64,000 nucleotides of DNA from Diplonema japonicum (lineage: Eukaryota > Euglenozoa > Diplonemea > Diplonemida > Diplonemidae): NCBI GenBank assembly GCA_964019335.1, contig OZ025750.1, positions 248,001 to 312,000 on the forward strand. Direction: 5' to 3'. The translations under genes and the position numbers were made by a program. Below, piece by piece: positions 20,231-33,356 of the stretch (position 1 is the first letter of the stretch; every line of letters starts with the position of its first letter). The notes beneath the pieces were generated by a model, which was not told the origin of the DNA, made no database searches, and worked only from the letters and a program-made list of their open reading frames with translations.

Positions 20231-21602
20231 GTGGGCCGGGGGGGGGAGGCCTCAATAGGCCAGATACATGTAACCGGACTCATAGCTGTGACGACATTGG
20301 TCTCGATTACCTGCTCCGTTTTGGGGGGCGTGTGGATGTACGTGAAGTCTGTCGAGTCCCTAGAGAACGTAGCGAAAAGCACCTCGAAGATCGAGGTCTT
20401 CCGCCTCCGCGAGAACATCCAGCGATCTTACGACGAGGTCATCGCAGCGAACCGAGAACTAGCAGAACTGTTCATGCCCGCCGAAGACCCCATAGCAGTC
20501 CGCCTCGCCCGTTGTTCGAGACCCTGCAACAGACCGTATAAACGCTTCCATCGCAGAAATTGAAGACTGGAACAACAAAATCCGATGGCACGCATGGTCC
20601 CGCGTAGCACGAAGCGACATCATCCAAGAAGTAGGCATCATCCTCACCCCTTGGGACCCTGCGGCACAATACACCCACATATGGTACGGGTTCGGGTCAT
20701 GAGTAATGGCGACCGGGAGTACGTCTACGCCCGTTACGGTAAGCATTTAAACCCCCACGCGTACAATGAGTCAGCCGTTCCCTTTCAACGGCAAAGCATC
20801 ATAACGCACGCGCTGCACATGGCGAACGGCAGTATCGATAAGTACGTATATAACTTTAGCTTCGCTCACGTCGAATGGCCCGCATTGTACCACTTTCCCT
20901 TCAACGGGGATTTCAGTAAGTACACAACGGACACGTACCCCGGGGACGGTTTTTAAGAAGCGACGGGCGTGCGGTTTTGAAACGGTTCAGAAAGCCCTGC
21001 GCATCTGATGACAACCCTTACGCGTTTCAAGCGTATGACGAGGTGTACTCCCCGCCGCCTTTTCCACACCCATGGTCAGGTACAAACAGGTGTGGCTACA
21101 AACATATTTCGTCTTCGCGAACTGGGAGAAGGCGTTGACAGAGTTCGCAGCCACTAGCACGGACACCTCTCTCATGGTGTACGACATGCACACAGAAGTG
21201 GTCTACGCATCTACCACGGGACAGGCCATGGTCGACAAGTCTTGCTGGCTGCTGGATCGCAACACTGAGGGCAGGAAGGAGATAACCGACTGCGCCACGC
21301 TTGTGCGCAACATGTCTGGTAGTTTCATAGATGCGTGGCAAAGCGCGACCCTTATAAAAAACACAGGGTCGGGTAAATATAGGGAAAATAAAATTACTGA
21401 TTCGGGTATTAAAGTCGACTTTCCCTTTCCCTTGGCGGGGATAACTATCCCTCGGCCAGTGAGCTTGCTCAAAAACCTCGAGATAGTTGAAAATCCCCGC
21501 CCGGGAAATAAAGTTGACTTTATTTCTACCCAAATCAATAGTTATTATCTTTCCTATCATAGTGAATCTTTTGACTCCTACAGAACTTTAGCTAAAAGCT
21601 GA
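20231..21602 (+). pseudogene. Frameshifted remnant of a receptor sensor domain, probably from a receptor cyclase
   Basis: Coding potential continues across five frame segments with breaks near 20510, 20690, 20950 and 21072. Segment one has a membrane helix (LIAVTTLVSITCSVLGGVWM) and the start of an extracellular helical region (RENIQRSYDEVIAANRELAE). The others read as parts of one globular ectodomain (WSRVARSDIIQEVGIILTPW; YARYGKHLNPHAYNES; TDTSLMVYDMHTEVVYASTT). A Cache-type sensor, as found in many receptor cyclases, fits, but this is inference. No ATG heads the first segment in frame, and no second membrane helix or catalytic domain follows, so the gene is broken and truncated at both ends. 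Confidence 0.6.
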
Positions 21603-21932
21603 TGACGTGAAGGTTATTCTTTTCAGAATGCCCCCTTCCCCCCCCAGCCGTTTCTTTAGGATGAGTTTTGTTTCATTAAGCACCTTTTCGATTTCTTATA
21701 TTCAGACATGATTAGCGAAGGAACCCAGCTTCTGCCCGAGTAGCTGGCACCTGCGTTGCCATCTCCACACATCCGGGTTCCCTCCTCAGCCCGAAGAAGT
21801 AGCTTCAGTCCACGCACGGTCGCTCGCCTCAGCATCACGCATAATGTCCAAGAGACAGAAGCACTCCTGGTCGTCCAAAGATAATTTGTTCTTTATTGTT
21901 GATCTTAACCCACACCACCCACAGGATACAGC
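21603..21932. other. Intergenic region and acceptor of the first Pro-Thr stalk gene
   Basis: No gene seen. The last 28 bases (from about 21905, TTAACCCACACCACCCACAG then GATACAGC) are identical to those before the second copy at about 28257, marking the upstream edge of the duplicated unit and a likely splice acceptor (AG 21923-21924). Confidence 0.55.
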
Positions 21933-24900
21933 ATGATAGCGGGTATTGCGGCAGTGTTCCTGTCGACGTTTGCTGTGCTGAATGAGTTCAGGAGCTTGGG
22001 TCCAGGGGCCTGTTTGGATGACGAAGGCCGGCAGTATGGTGTAGTGCGGTACTCTTCGCTTTTGAGCACGTCGGAGTGTCAGCAGTTGTGCGTTGAGATT
22101 GGCGGGACATGCGTGGGGTACACCTATGACAATTCGGGACAGCTACCTACTTGCGACATCTTCCATCGCCACGGTGGGCAGGACATGGTCACGGCCTATC
22201 CAGGTCCGCACATGGAGGACGGCTACACACACCCAGGTGGGGGTGCAACGAGGTGGCCGAATCAGACCGACACCACGACCGGCGGGCCTTCCTGCATGGG
22301 GCGGCGGTCCCTCCCCTCAGACGCGAAGGCGATGTTCACCCCTGGCTGCTCCATCCTCCTGATGAGCGTGAGGAACGGCGCACAGCTTGGCTTCGGCAGC
22401 CAAGGCCAGATTTCCATCGGTTGGGGGAACCACATTTTTGTGGGAAGCGCCGATCCTTCCACTTCTGACTCCTTCACCCTGTCGATTCGCCCCCCAGAGG
22501 GAAGCCCTTCTTACCTGCAGCTCTGTGGGGCTACCGGGACCTATGTCTCGTCCGTGATTAACGTTCCTTGCACCGCCTTCTACATTGACAAGGTTGCAAG
22601 GGGTGGCAACGGGCAGGTGGCAGGGAGGACCGCAGCCACCACGCAAGAAAGTGGGCAATGGGCGATTTGGACATACTCAGAGGAGGGCAGCAGGGTGTAT
22701 CTCAGCCTCGGAGGAGAGACCCCCGTTGGGAATGTAGGGAGGCACATGGGAGATGTCTTCTCGGACCTGCGGCAGGGCTCTCCGTTTTGTGGGTACAGGG
22801 ACCTCGGTGAGGGGAGCTGCGCAGACGCTGAGGGCAGTTTGGTCCAGCACCTTGTTGTAAGCAACAATGGAGTGGAGGCCACGGAGGAGGTGTGCCTCAA
22901 GCTGTGCAGCACATTGAGCTACTACTGCTCGGGTGTTTCCCACCCCGACACTGACGGCGTGTGCAACCTGATGTTGCAGGACACAATAAACGAGCACGTC
23001 TTCAAGTGGGCACTGACAGATGCTGGGTGGAGCACGAGCAATTTCAGCGGTTCGGTGACTGGGATTCCTGTGGGGGTGGTGCCAAGTTCCGGCAGCCGCT
23101 GTCACTCCGTGTCCACCCCTAACCAGCCTTGGCTCCGCACCGCGTGCACCGGGTACCTGAGGTCCACAACGGGCGACGAGCTACTCCTCTTCTCTGATGT
23201 GGTGTCTGGGGACCCGGAGCTGTCTTGGGGGAAGGGCACCCACAGCGACAGCTATTTCATCCAGCTCTCGGACGGGAGGTTCGTCACCACGTGTGGGGGG
23301 ACGCTGGTTTTCAAAGGCTCGCGCTTCCCGGATGACTGCTTTGAGTGGACCTTTATAGACCACGGTGGGAAGGTGCAGATAGCCAGCTATGACCTTTCTT
23401 CGAAGTGGCTGGTGATGCACTTGGATGGGCTCACTGATCTGGGCACGGCTGAGGCGCAGGCTGTGTCCTACTTTGTTCCTTCCCTCTCCGATTCATGTCT
23501 AAGCTCAGGAGAGGATGCACCTACTCCGGTTCCCACCCCTGTCCCAACACCTCTTCCTACCCCTGTTCCAACTCCCCTCCCAACACCACTTCCAACTCCA
23601 GTACCAACACCACTTCCTACTCCTCTTCCCACCCCTGTTCCAACCCCCCTCCCCACACCACTTCCAACTCCAGTCCCAACACCTCTCCCAACACCAGTTC
23701 CTACTCCTGCTCCAACACCAGCTCCCACTCCTCTTCCAACACCAGCACCTACACCACTTCCAACTCCAGTGCCAACACCACTTCCAACTCCTCTTCCCAC
23801 TCCTGTCCCAACACCTCTTCCTACCCCTGTTCCAACTCCCCTCCCAACACCTGTTCCAACTCCCCTCCCAACACCACTTCCAACTCCTCTTCCCACTCCT
23901 GTCCCAACACCACTTCCTACCCCTGTTCCAACTCCCCTCCCCACACCACTTCCAACTCCAGTCCCAACACCAATTCCGACTCCTCTTCCAACACCAGTTC
24001 CCACTCCTGCTCCAACACCAGCTCCCACTCCGCTTCCAACACCTGCTCCTGTTCCAACACCAGTTCCGACTCCTCTACCAACACCAGCTCCTACTCCGCT
24101 TCCTACACCAGTCCCAACACCAGCTCCTACCCCCGTCCCAACACCTGTTCCAACACCCCCTTCGACACCAGTCCCCACACCTGTTCCAACACCAGCTCCT
24201 ACCCCTGTCCCAACACCTCTTCCCACGCCACTACCGACCCCTGTTCCCACACCTGTCCCAACATCTCTTTCAACACCAGCACCCTCCCCTGTTCCAACGC
24301 CGATCCCGACGCCTGTTCCTACTCCTGTCCCAACACCAGCTCCTACTCCGCTTCCTACTCCTGTTCCTACCCCAGTTCCAACGGCCCTTCCAACACCAGC
24401 ACCTACTCCTCTACTAACACCTGTCCCCACACTTGTTTCAACGCCTGTTCCTACACCTATCCCAACACCTCCTTCGACACCAGTTCCCACTCCTGTTCCA
24501 ACACCAGCACCTACTCCTGTTCCGACACCAGTTCCCACTCCTGATACAACGCCGGTCCCAACGCCTCTTCCAACACCAGTCCCCACCCCTGATGCAACAC
24601 CAGTCCCTACATTCGGTAACGAAAAGTACGTTGTTTTCGAGGAGGCGGCAACAGGGTGGTCGGCAGGCAGTATCCGCGGTGGTGGGGCCTACGTGGTGGT
24701 GCGCAGCAAGCTGGAGGGATTCAAGAAGGTTGACAGCTACAAGACGGTGATGGAGGCACTTGGGCAGTCGAGTGCGACGTCGCACGAGGGGAGGACGCTT
24801 GCCGTGGAGGGGGAGGTGCGGATCTCCACGGACATGGGCCCCGCCTCCTCTCCATTGGGCTTCGCGGTGGCCTTTGGGCGGAACGAATCGTTCGTGGCGG

Positions 24901-26684
24901 TGAGGTGGGTGAACGAGACGGAGCTCGAGCTGAGGGTGGGCGGTGCAGTGGAGTTCCGGGCTGACGTGGATGAGACCATCACGGTTGAGCTGGGGCCTTC
25001 CAGTTTTACTTCTGCTGCGATGTACCAGAAGCTGTGTGTGGAGGTAGCTGACGGGTGCAAACAACGCCTCGTGATCGGTCAGGACGTTCCTCAGCTTGAG
25101 GAAGCGACGGAAGAGGTTCTGGGAACGACGACAAGCACGGTGGCTGTGGCGTCGGTGGCGGTGTCTGGTGCAGCGAACGCCCCCGCCGGGGCAAACACTG
25201 GGACAAAGCTGATCCGTGCCTCCCTCCTGCTGACGGCCATCCAGTGCCCGAAGAGCTCGCCCAAAGACCTCGACAGAACGCTCCACCCCCTCCAGGCCTC
25301 CCTTGGGGGCGGCCCCTACAAGAGCTACTCGGGGGCCGCTGTGTTTAACTCTGTCGTGGTGTCTGGACTACTCTTGGGGTGTTTCCTGTTCTACGTGTGG
25401 CACTACGTGAAGTGGACCAGTCGGCGAGCACAGATGGATTTGAGTGATGTGGTGTCTGGCTCTGGGTCGGAGAACGGTCGGGGAGACAATGGCAAGGGGA
25501 AAGCGGCGACAACGACTTTGTTCAACAACGAGGCTCGCACAACGCTGATGCACAAGTCACGATTCGGGATGCTTCCCCTCCCTGCTGTGTTCCTGTACGG
25601 GGGCATCGTGATGGGGTGCACAACGCTCATCATGTACGAAGAGTCGGCGATGAAGACGATCGGGTGTGTGTGGATCGTTCTGGCGCTGCTCCTCCCCGCT
25701 TATGTGATCCATACGAACAGGCAGCTCGACAAGTACGCGACGTACAGGCAGCGTCGGTGGGGAGGGGAGGAGGAGCGGGTCGGCGGGGGCGGGAAGTGGG
25801 CGGACTTCTGGCTCGGTGTTCACGAGTGGGGCCCGAAGTACTTCAAGGACGAGTGCATCTCGTGGGTGGCCCTGCACAACATGTGCTTCCACCACTACAG
25901 GTCGTCTGCGAGGCACTTCCTTGGGTTCGAGCTTGTGCACGTGACGGTTCTGGCTGTGGTGACGGCGTGGTCTCCGCAGGAGTGGAGCGGGTGCATGGCA
26001 CGTGTGTCTGTGATGGGGGCGATGCCGTGCATTCTTCTGGTGAGCCTGCTGGTGGTGCGCCCTTACTGCAGGATGTACGAGAACGTGGCGGAAGCTGTTG
26101 TGGTCTTTCTAGAGGCATTGATGGTGGGCTTCACCTTCGTTGCGATGAACGAGGCACCCCGTGACCTGAGCCACTGGGCGGTGGCGCGTGCGGAGAACGT
26201 GTCCCAGGGGCTCGTGGTCGCGATCATCTTGAAGCTTGTGATGGATTTCGGTGTTTTCATCGCGAAGTACAAGGAGAAGCTCCCCGTGGCCCTCGGCGGG
26301 AGTGGCGAGACCATGCTGGGGAAGGAGGAGAAGAGACACGCTGCGGAGAAGATGAGGCTGAGGATGGACGAGGAGGTTGCTGTTGCTGTGGCTTCGAATG
26401 GATCACTGGCCCGGTGTACCGCCTCCGTGGGCGAGCTCGACGGGGTCTGGGAGGCAGACGGTGTGAGGTTCAGGTGCACCGACGGTGTCTGCGAAGGAGT
26501 GGGTTGGACCGTGTCCAGGGAGGAGCACAGGACCACACTTCATCATGGTCCGGACTATGTTGCCTTCCTTGATGCTTTCTCCACCAGGGAGGCCCAGTGG
26601 AGCAACGGCACAGTGTGGGTCCGAGCACACCTTCCGGAGCATCCTGGCACTGTATATGGTCTTGCGTCACCTGGGTGTCCTTAG
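21933..26684 (+). CDS. Giant surface membrane protein with PAN-like modules, Pro-Thr stalk and about seven membrane spans, copy 1
   Basis: 1583 residues. A hydrophobic N-terminal signal ([15 protein letters not shown]) leads to a PAN/apple-like Cys module (C27, C49, C53, C60, C74), a beta-rich region, a second PAN-like module (about 286-350) and another beta-rich region that may be lectin-like. Residues about 530-893 are an almost pure PTPx array (x mostly V, L or A), a likely rigid O-glycosylated stalk. A beta-rich juxtamembrane domain (about 900-1120) precedes about seven hydrophobic helices (about 1140-1450) with a basic loop ([19 protein letters not shown]). A small Cys-containing C-terminal domain ends in PGCP. 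Probably a cell-surface or flagellar adhesin/receptor; the family is not recognised. It heads a three-gene tandem array and is identical to copy 2 over long stretches. Confidence 0.85.
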   Translation: MIAGIAAVFLSTFAVLNEFRSLGPGACLDDEGRQYGVVRYSSLLSTSECQQLCVEIGGTCVGYTYDNSGQLPTCDIFHRHGGQDMVTAYPGPHMEDGYTHPGGGATRWPNQTDTTTGGPSCMGRRSLPSDAKAMFTPGCSILLMSVRNGAQLGFGSQGQISIGWGNHIFVGSADPSTSDSFTLSIRPPEGSPSYLQLCGATGTYVSSVINVPCTAFYIDKVARGGNGQVAGRTAATTQESGQWAIWTYSEEGSRVYLSLGGETPVGNVGRHMGDVFSDLRQGSPFCGYRDLGEGSCADAEGSLVQHLVVSNNGVEATEEVCLKLCSTLSYYCSGVSHPDTDGVCNLMLQDTINEHVFKWALTDAGWSTSNFSGSVTGIPVGVVPSSGSRCHSVSTPNQPWLRTACTGYLRSTTGDELLLFSDVVSGDPELSWGKGTHSDSYFIQLSDGRFVTTCGGTLVFKGSRFPDDCFEWTFIDHGGKVQIASYDLSSKWLVMHLDGLTDLGTAEAQAVSYFVPSLSDSCLSSGEDAPTPVPTPVPTPLPTPVPTPLPTPLPTPVPTPLPTPLPTPVPTPLPTPLPTPVPTPLPTPVPTPAPTPAPTPLPTPAPTPLPTPVPTPLPTPLPTPVPTPLPTPVPTPLPTPVPTPLPTPLPTPLPTPVPTPLPTPVPTPLPTPLPTPVPTPIPTPLPTPVPTPAPTPAPTPLPTPAPVPTPVPTPLPTPAPTPLPTPVPTPAPTPVPTPVPTPPSTPVPTPVPTPAPTPVPTPLPTPLPTPVPTPVPTSLSTPAPSPVPTPIPTPVPTPVPTPAPTPLPTPVPTPVPTALPTPAPTPLLTPVPTLVSTPVPTPIPTPPSTPVPTPVPTPAPTPVPTPVPTPDTTPVPTPLPTPVPTPDATPVPTFGNEKYVVFEEAATGWSAGSIRGGGAYVVVRSKLEGFKKVDSYKTVMEALGQSSATSHEGRTLAVEGEVRISTDMGPASSPLGFAVAFGRNESFVAVRWVNETELELRVGGAVEFRADVDETITVELGPSSFTSAAMYQKLCVEVADGCKQRLVIGQDVPQLEEATEEVLGTTTSTVAVASVAVSGAANAPAGANTGTKLIRASLLLTAIQCPKSSPKDLDRTLHPLQASLGGGPYKSYSGAAVFNSVVVSGLLLGCFLFYVWHYVKWTSRRAQMDLSDVVSGSGSENGRGDNGKGKAATTTLFNNEARTTLMHKSRFGMLPLPAVFLYGGIVMGCTTLIMYEESAMKTIGCVWIVLALLLPAYVIHTNRQLDKYATYRQRRWGGEEERVGGGGKWADFWLGVHEWGPKYFKDECISWVALHNMCFHHYRSSARHFLGFELVHVTVLAVVTAWSPQEWSGCMARVSVMGAMPCILLVSLLVVRPYCRMYENVAEAVVVFLEALMVGFTFVAMNEAPRDLSHWAVARAENVSQGLVVAIILKLVMDFGVFIAKYKEKLPVALGGSGETMLGKEEKRHAAEKMRLRMDEEVAVAVASNGSLARCTASVGELDGVWEADGVRFRCTDGVCEGVGWTVSREEHRTTLHHGPDYVAFLDAFSTREAQWSNGTVWVRAHLPEHPGTVYGLASPGCP
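23521..24613 (+). repeat. Pro-Thr coding tandem repeat of copy 1
   Basis: A 12-base unit coding PTP(V/L/A) is repeated about 90 times with third-base variation. It is the longest of the three stalks. The opposite strand is open throughout (Gly-Val rich), which is an effect of composition. Confidence 0.9.
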
Positions 26685-28284
26685 GTCTTTTTATATCTCG
26701 CTTATAAAGAAAGTCGGAATTGCAGAACCGGGTTGGAGCTGGACACAGCAGGTGATTAGCCCTTGGCACCTGGAGAGCGGGGTGACAAGAGTAGACAACA
26801 CGGACGAGCTTAAGGAGGGAGCCATATCTATCTTTAATCAGTTTTTTTCAACCATATTTTCCCTCTCTCGAACTTCTTTCGATTCCAAGCGAAAAGATGA
26901 TTCTATCAACTGTGTTGCCAAGGCCTACGATGTTCAAATGTCTGTGACTATTCGCAGACAGAAATTGTAGCCCGCACATGGCGTAGCTTCTATTCTCTTT
27001 TGCTCGAACAAAGAAGACGATTCGGCTTTAACCCCTTGGGGCTAAATCTGACCTTTACACAATCAACAAAAGAAAAGAAGAATACTATATAAGACGAGCT
27101 CGTCGCGGAAAGAAATATCTACACTTTTTCTTTGGGGGTTCAAGGCTTGTTTTGCGTGTTTGAGTAAAAGAAAAAGGGGGTAGCATGCAGGCATATTGAG
27201 ACTTTCAAGAGTTCTTCAGAAAGAATCAAAGCGCCTGTGTACGTTCGTTGTCCTTCGCAACATATGCTGATTTTCGATCGGTGTATGCAGTGCTTAGTCA
27301 ATGATACTCGCAAACATATGCGTCACTTTTAGGTGTTTTCTTTTGTCATCGTCATTTTTTTTTGCTTTTGGGTGACGCGTGTTCTGTAGGCCCAATTGGG
27401 CTATTCTTTTATTCGAAGGAGTGGGAGGAATCGTCGCAGAATTCTTGAACCCGCTGCTGCAGTGGTTGACACAGCTACGATGGGTGAAGGAGGACACCAG
27501 CTCTGAAGTGTCAGCGGTGGAATTGGCCATCGACTTCGAATGGACGACAGGCAAGTTATTAGGAGGTCTGCTGGAAGAAAGGGCTCGCAAGATCAAAGCA
27601 CTGATAAGAAAGCTGAACGCGGCATGCAGGGCACGGAAGAAGCCACGCCCCTTCCCAGCGGATGAACAGAAGAGAGCGAAGTCCCTCATCGCAATAGGTG
27701 GGAAGACGGCTATGGGTTTCGCCAGGAGGCCCATCTTCGCCACCCACTCCACGCACGACAAGCTGATGGAACTGAAAGCCGCTTACAAGCGAGACCGCAT
27801 CACACGACTCCGCAAGACGCTTAAGGCCTCGATTGGAACGAAAGCAATGCTCCAGAAGGGGAGTATAAATAGATAGCCCCCCCCAACCCACCCAAGGGCG
27901 GCCCTCCATGAGGGGGTTTGTCCTGCACTTTGAGTTTATTATCTTGTCATAAACAAAGCTACCCCCTTTCAATTCACGGCTGGCAAGTGGTTTTAGCTCA
28001 CGTAATCCCCTTCTTACATTGCCTCCAGTGCTTTTCATTTCGAGCGTTGAGGGATTGTTGTACAACTTCCTTTTTCTTTTTCTTTTTAACCTATCTAGTT
28101 TTTTTTATCGATCGCCTGTGATGATGGAACAGATGTATTTTGTTTCTCCACGTGATACGTATTAGATCTTTCTTCCTTCCTTTTTCGAGGTCGCTGACCA
28201 GCTGCTATAATTTCGTTCGATTGGCTTTTTCTTTTTGTTTTTTATCATTGTGTACCTTAACCCACACCACCCACAGGATACAGC
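26685..28284. other. Intergenic region between copies 1 and 2 of the stalk genes
   Basis: Holds a relatively intact copy of a dispersed coding repeat (27379-27938). The rest is AT-rich with no gene visible. The last 28 bases duplicate those before copy 1 and include the CCCACAG acceptor. Confidence 0.55.
27379..27938 (+). repeat. Dispersed coding repeat, best-preserved copy (possible retroelement remnant)
   Basis: An open frame of up to 165 codons ends at 27876. It contains LLEERARKIKALIRKLNAAC, then RPFPADEQKRAKSLIAIGGK, then GFARRPIFATHSTHDKL. Related peptides occur at 40977-41192 (minus strand), 42663-43026, 50298-50460 and 50612-50800. The 3' flank (GGGCGGCCCTCCATGAGGGG then GTTTGTCCTGCACTTTGAG) recurs at 14820, 47275 and 50997. 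There is no in-frame ATG near the start of the conserved part. It behaves as a repeat family and not as a host gene. The origin (gag-like or other) is unknown. Confidence 0.6.
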
Positions 28285-31200
28285 ATGATAGCGGGTATTG
28301 CGGCAGTGTTCCTGTCGACGTTTGCTGTGCTGAATGAGTTCAGGAGCTTGGGTCCAGGGGCCTGTTTGGATGACGAAGGCCGGCAGTATGGTGTAGTGCG
28401 GTACTCTTCGCTTTTGAGCACGTCGGAGTGTCAGCAGTTGTGCGTTGAGATTGGCGGGACATGCGTGGGGTACACCTATGACAATTCGGGACAGCTACCT
28501 ACTTGCGACATCTTCCATCGCCACGGTGGGCAGGACATGGTCACGGCCTATCCAGGTCCGCACATGGAGGACGGCTACACACACCCAGGTGGGGGTGCAA
28601 CGAGGTGGCCGAATCAGACCGACACCACGACCGGCGGGCCTTCCTGCATGGGGCGGCGGTCCCTCCCCTCAGACGCGAAGGCGATGTTCACCCCTGGCTG
28701 CTCCATCCTCCTGATGAGCGTGAGGAACGGCGCACAGCTTGGCTTCGGCAGCCAAGGCCAGATTTCCATCGGTTGGGGGAACCACATTTTTGTGGGAAGC
28801 GCCGATCCTTCCACTTCTGACTCCTTCACCCTGTCGATTCGCCCCCCAGAGGGAAGCCCTTCTTACCTGCAGCTCTGTGGGGCTACCGGGACCTATGTCT
28901 CGTCCGTGATTAACGTTCCTTGCACCGCCTTCTACATTGACAAGGTTGCAAGGGGTGGCAACGGGCAGGTGGCAGGGAGGACCGCAGCCACCACGCAAGA
29001 AAGTGGGCAATGGGCGATTTGGACATACTCAGAGGAGGGCAGCAGGGTGTATCTCAGCCTCGGAGGAGAGACCCCCGTTGGGAATGTAGGGAGGCACATG
29101 GGAGATGTCTTCTCGGACCTGCGGCAGGGCTCTCCGTTTTGTGGGTACAGGGACCTCGGTGAGGGGAGCTGCGCAGACGCTGAGGGCAGTTTGGTCCAGC
29201 ACCTTGTTGTGAGCAACATCAATGGCGTGGAGGCCACGGAGGAGGTGTGCCTCAAGCTGTGCAGCACATTGAGCTACTACTGCTCGGGTGTTTCGATATC
29301 CCTCCCCAACATGTGCAACCTGATGTTGCAGGACGGGACGGACAGCCTCACATTCGAGGGGGCACTGACAGATGCTGGGTGGAGCACGAACGATAACAGC
29401 GGTTCGGTGACTGGGATTCCTGTGGGGGTGGTGCCAAGTTCCGGCAGCCGCTGTCACTCCGTGTCCACCCCTAACCAGCCTTGGCTCCGCACCGCGTGCA
29501 CCGGGTACCTGAGGTCCACAACGGGCGACGAGCTACTCCTATTCTCTGATGTGGTGTCTGGGGACCCGGAGCTGTCTTGGGGGAAGGGCACCCACAGCGA
29601 CAGCTATTTCATCCAGCTCTCGGACGGGAGGTTCGTCACCACGTGTGGGGGGACGCTGGTTTTCAAAGGCTCGCGCACCCCGGATGACTGCTTTGAGTGG
29701 ACCGTTGTGGACCACGGTGGGAAGGTGCAGATAGCCAGCTATGACCTTTCTTCGAGGTGGCTGGTGATGCACTTGGATGGGTTCACTGATCTGGGCACGG
29801 CTGAGGCGCAGGCTGTGTCCTACTTTGTTCCTTCCCTCTCCGATTCATGTCTGAACCCCGGACCATCCACCCTGGTATCGACTCCTGTCCCCACGCCACT
29901 TACATTGGTTCCTACTCCTCTTCCCGTCGATCTTTGGTTGATGTCAAACCTTCAATCTTTCAAAGAAAGGACTGCCTCTGTTCAGAACGGCTGCCCTGAA
30001 GTTGCGCATTGTAACTGCGATTGGACAAACAACGGGGCAAATTGTAATAACGACGACGCGACTGAGTGCTTCTGCAGGTGCTGCTGCCCTATGAATGGCG
30101 TGTGCGACTGGGAAACTCCTCCTCCCACCCCTCTGCCAACTCCCCTCCCTACACCATTACCGACACCTCTTCCCACCCCTCTCCCCACACCACTTCCAAC
30201 TCCTCTTCCAACACCGATCCCTACACCTCTTCCCACCCCGATCCCAACCCCTCTCCCCACACCACTTCCAACACCTCTTCCAACACCGATTCCAACACCT
30301 CTTCCAACACCTATTCCCACTCCTATCCCAACCCCTGTTCCCACACCACTTCCAACCCCTGTTCCAACACCACTACCAACACCTCTTCCAACACCTCTTC
30401 CAACACCTCTTCCAACACCTCTTCCAACACCGATTCCAACACCGATTCCAACACCTATTCCCACTCCTATCCCAACCCCTGTTCCCACACCACTTCCAAC
30501 CCCTGTTCCAACACCACTACCAACACCTCTTCCAACACCGATTCCAACACCTATTCCCACTCCTATCCCAACCCCTGTTCCAACACCACTTCCAACACCG
30601 ATTCCAACACCTATTCCCACTCCTATCCCAACCCCTGTTCCAACACCTCTTCCAACACCTATTCCCACCCCGATCCCAACCCCTGTACCAACTCCTCTTC
30701 CTACTCCTATTCCTACGCCTCTTCCGACCCCTCTACCTTCACCACTACCAACTCCTCTTCCCGGCCCGGTCCCAACCCCTGTACCAACTCCTCTTCCTAC
30801 TCCTATACCTACCCCTCTACCTACACCTCTTCCGACTCCTCTACCTACTCCTCTTCCCACTCCTGTCCCCACACCACTTCCGACACCAGCACCTACTCCT
30901 GTTCCGACACCAGTTCCCACTCCTGATACAACGCCGGTCCCAACGCCTCTTCCAACACCAATCCCCACCCCTGATGCAACACCAGTCCCTACATTCGGTA
31001 ACGAGAAGTACGTTGTTTTCGAGGAGGCGGCAACAGGGTGGTCGGCAAACAGTATCCGCGGTGGTGGGGCCTACGTGGTGATGCGCAGCAAGCTGGAGGG
31101 ATTCAAGAAGGTTGACAGCTACAAGAAGGTGATGGAGGCACCTGGGCTGTCGAGTGCGACGTCGCACGAGGGGAGGACGCTTGCCGTGGAGGGGGAGGTG

Positions 31201-33066
31201 CGGATCTCCACGGACGTGAGCCCCGCCTCCTCTCCATTGGGCTTCGCGGTGGCCTTTGGGCGGAACGAGTCGTTCTTGACGGTGAGGTGGGTGAACGAGA
31301 CGGAGCTCGAGCTGAGGGTGGGCGGTGCAGTGGAGTTCCGGGCTGACGTGGATGAGACCATCACGGTTGAGCTGGGGCCTTCCAGTTTTACTTCTGCTGC
31401 GATGTACCAGAAGCTGTGTGTGGAGGTAGCTGACGGGTGCAAACAACGCCTCGTGATCGGTCAGGACGTTCCTCAGCTTGAGGAAGCGACGGAAGAGGTT
31501 CTGGGAACGACGACAAGCACGGTGGCTGTGGCGTCGGTGGCGGTGTCTGGTGCAGCGAACGCCCCCGCCGGGGCAAACACTGGGACAAAGCTGATCCGTG
31601 CCTCCCTCCTGCTGACGGCCATCCAGTGCCCGAAGAGCTCGCCCAAAGACCTCGACAGAACGCTCCACCCCCTCCAGGCCTCCCTTGGGGGCGGCCCCTA
31701 CAAGAGCTACTCGGGGGCCGCTGTGTTTAACTCTGTCGTGGTGTCTGGACTACTCTTGGGGTGTTTCCTGTTCTACGTGTGGCACTACGTGAAGTGGACC
31801 AGTCGGCGAGCACAGATGGATTTGAGTGATGTGGTGTCTGGCTCTGGGTCGGAGAACGGTCGGGGAGACAATGGCAAGGGGAAAGCGGCGACAACGACTT
31901 TGTTCAACAACGAGGCTCGCACAACGCTGATGCACAAGTCACGATTCGGGATGCTTCCCCTCCCTGCTGTGTTCCTGTACGGGGGCATCGTGATGGGGTG
32001 CACAACGCTCATCATGTACGAAGAGTCGGCGATGAAGACGATCGGGTGTGTGTGGATCGTTCTGGCGCTGCTCCTCCCCGCTTATGTGATCCATACGAAC
32101 AGGCAGCTCGACAAGTACGCGACGTACAGGCAGCGTCGGTGGGGAGGGGAGGAGGAGCGGGTCGGCGGGGGCGGGAAGTGGGCGGACTTCTGGCTCGGTG
32201 TTCACGAGTGGGGCCCGAAGTACTTCAAGGACGAGTGCATCTCGTGGGTGGCCCTGCACAACATGTGCTTCCACCACTACAGGTCGTCTGCGAGGCACTT
32301 CCTTGGGTTCGAGCTTGTGCACGTGACGGTTCTGGCTGTGGTGACGGCGTGGTCTCCGCAGGAGTGGAGCGGGTGCATGGCACGTGTGTCTGTGATGGGG
32401 GCGATGCCGTGCATTCTTCTGGTGAGCCTGCTGGTGGTGCGCCCTTACTGCAGGATGTACGAGAACGTGGCGGAAGCTGTTGTGGTCTTTCTAGAGGCAT
32501 TGATGGTGGGCTTCACCTTCGTTGCGATGAACGAGGCACCCCGTGACCTGAGCCACTGGGCGGTGGCGCGTGCGGAGAACGTGTCCCAGGGGCTCGTGGT
32601 CGCGATCATCTTGAAGCTTGTGATGGATTTCGGTGTTTTCATCGCGAAGTACAAGGAGAAGCTCCCCGTGGCCCTCGGCGGGAGTGGCGAGACCATGCTG
32701 GGGAAGGAGGAGAAGAGACACGCTGCGGAGAAGATGAGGCTGAGGATGGACGAGGAGGTTGCTGTTGCTGTGGCTTCGAATGGATCACTGGCCCGGTGTA
32801 CCGCCTCCGTGGGCGAGCTCGACGGGGTCTGGGAGGCAGACGGTGTGAGGTTCAGGTGCACCGACGGTGTCTGCGAAGGAGTGGGTTGGACCGTGTCCAG
32901 GGAGGAGCACAGGACCACACTTCATCATGGTCCGGACTATGTTGCCTTCCTTGATGCTTTCTCCACCAGGGAGGCCCAGTGGAGCAACGGCACAGTGTGG
33001 GTCCGAGCACACCTTCCGGAGCATCCTGGCATTGTCTATGATCCTGCACCCCCTGGGTGTCCTTAG
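28285..33066 (+). CDS. Giant surface membrane protein with PAN-like modules, Pro-Thr stalk and about seven membrane spans, copy 2
   Basis: 1593 residues, same architecture as copy 1. The first ~940 bases are identical to copy 1. The next part (second PAN-like module and following beta region) matches copy 3 instead ([23 protein letters not shown]). The last 1.6 kb is again identical to copy 1 apart from the final residues. Unique to this copy, a Cys-rich insert at about 555-605 ([14 protein letters not shown], then [15 protein letters not shown], nine or more Cys) stands between the beta region and the stalk. The stalk (about 607-902) is richer in Ile (PTPI) than those of the other copies. 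The C-terminus is PPGCP. Function as for copy 1. Confidence 0.85.
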   Translation: MIAGIAAVFLSTFAVLNEFRSLGPGACLDDEGRQYGVVRYSSLLSTSECQQLCVEIGGTCVGYTYDNSGQLPTCDIFHRHGGQDMVTAYPGPHMEDGYTHPGGGATRWPNQTDTTTGGPSCMGRRSLPSDAKAMFTPGCSILLMSVRNGAQLGFGSQGQISIGWGNHIFVGSADPSTSDSFTLSIRPPEGSPSYLQLCGATGTYVSSVINVPCTAFYIDKVARGGNGQVAGRTAATTQESGQWAIWTYSEEGSRVYLSLGGETPVGNVGRHMGDVFSDLRQGSPFCGYRDLGEGSCADAEGSLVQHLVVSNINGVEATEEVCLKLCSTLSYYCSGVSISLPNMCNLMLQDGTDSLTFEGALTDAGWSTNDNSGSVTGIPVGVVPSSGSRCHSVSTPNQPWLRTACTGYLRSTTGDELLLFSDVVSGDPELSWGKGTHSDSYFIQLSDGRFVTTCGGTLVFKGSRTPDDCFEWTVVDHGGKVQIASYDLSSRWLVMHLDGFTDLGTAEAQAVSYFVPSLSDSCLNPGPSTLVSTPVPTPLTLVPTPLPVDLWLMSNLQSFKERTASVQNGCPEVAHCNCDWTNNGANCNNDDATECFCRCCCPMNGVCDWETPPPTPLPTPLPTPLPTPLPTPLPTPLPTPLPTPIPTPLPTPIPTPLPTPLPTPLPTPIPTPLPTPIPTPIPTPVPTPLPTPVPTPLPTPLPTPLPTPLPTPLPTPIPTPIPTPIPTPIPTPVPTPLPTPVPTPLPTPLPTPIPTPIPTPIPTPVPTPLPTPIPTPIPTPIPTPVPTPLPTPIPTPIPTPVPTPLPTPIPTPLPTPLPSPLPTPLPGPVPTPVPTPLPTPIPTPLPTPLPTPLPTPLPTPVPTPLPTPAPTPVPTPVPTPDTTPVPTPLPTPIPTPDATPVPTFGNEKYVVFEEAATGWSANSIRGGGAYVVMRSKLEGFKKVDSYKKVMEAPGLSSATSHEGRTLAVEGEVRISTDVSPASSPLGFAVAFGRNESFLTVRWVNETELELRVGGAVEFRADVDETITVELGPSSFTSAAMYQKLCVEVADGCKQRLVIGQDVPQLEEATEEVLGTTTSTVAVASVAVSGAANAPAGANTGTKLIRASLLLTAIQCPKSSPKDLDRTLHPLQASLGGGPYKSYSGAAVFNSVVVSGLLLGCFLFYVWHYVKWTSRRAQMDLSDVVSGSGSENGRGDNGKGKAATTTLFNNEARTTLMHKSRFGMLPLPAVFLYGGIVMGCTTLIMYEESAMKTIGCVWIVLALLLPAYVIHTNRQLDKYATYRQRRWGGEEERVGGGGKWADFWLGVHEWGPKYFKDECISWVALHNMCFHHYRSSARHFLGFELVHVTVLAVVTAWSPQEWSGCMARVSVMGAMPCILLVSLLVVRPYCRMYENVAEAVVVFLEALMVGFTFVAMNEAPRDLSHWAVARAENVSQGLVVAIILKLVMDFGVFIAKYKEKLPVALGGSGETMLGKEEKRHAAEKMRLRMDEEVAVAVASNGSLARCTASVGELDGVWEADGVRFRCTDGVCEGVGWTVSREEHRTTLHHGPDYVAFLDAFSTREAQWSNGTVWVRAHLPEHPGIVYDPAPPGCP
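30112..30990 (+). repeat. Pro-Thr coding tandem repeat of copy 2
   Basis: About 70 units of a 12-base repeat coding PTP(L/I/V). Higher-order blocks such as [19 protein letters not shown] recur several times, suggesting recent expansion by unequal exchange or slippage. Confidence 0.9.
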
Positions 33067-33311
33067 GTCTCTTTTTGTATCCCCTCTGACCACTTTTCCC
33101 TTTAATGAACAAGTAGTTGAGAGGGTCACCTTTATTTTCTTTTTCCGAAAGGACATGGGGTTTTATCGAAACGCACAGGTTGGAGCCCTTGAAGGGTCCC
33201 CCCTTTTTTTTTTCCTGTTTCCTTCGGCTAACCCGGACCTCTGTGAAGTGTTCCTAGGTTCTTTATGTTAGATAGGGCGACCGTGGTGTGCTGTTCCTTT
33301 ATCTAATGCTG

Positions 33312-33356
33312 GATGAGAACTGTACGGGCGTCTCACAAAGACCTCCTTACACACTT
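33312..33356 (+). repeat. Dispersed tail repeat, diverged copy
   Basis: GATGAGAACTGTACGGGCGT followed by CTCACAAAGACCTCCTTAC matches the family at 1583, 43357, 47437 and 50485 with a few changes. Confidence 0.55.

Noticed and set aside
23468-24586. 372-codon minus-strand open frame rich in Gly-Val (GVGTGVG)
   Set aside because: It is the reverse complement of the PTPx coding repeat; a 12-base repeat with no stop on either strand stays open in several frames. Similar shadows exist at 29982-30968 and 36926-37633.
26485-26970. 161-codon + strand frame overlapping the end of stalk gene 1
   Set aside because: Most of it overlaps the real gene in another frame and the counterpart differs after copies 2 and 3, so it is a shadow plus 3'UTR.
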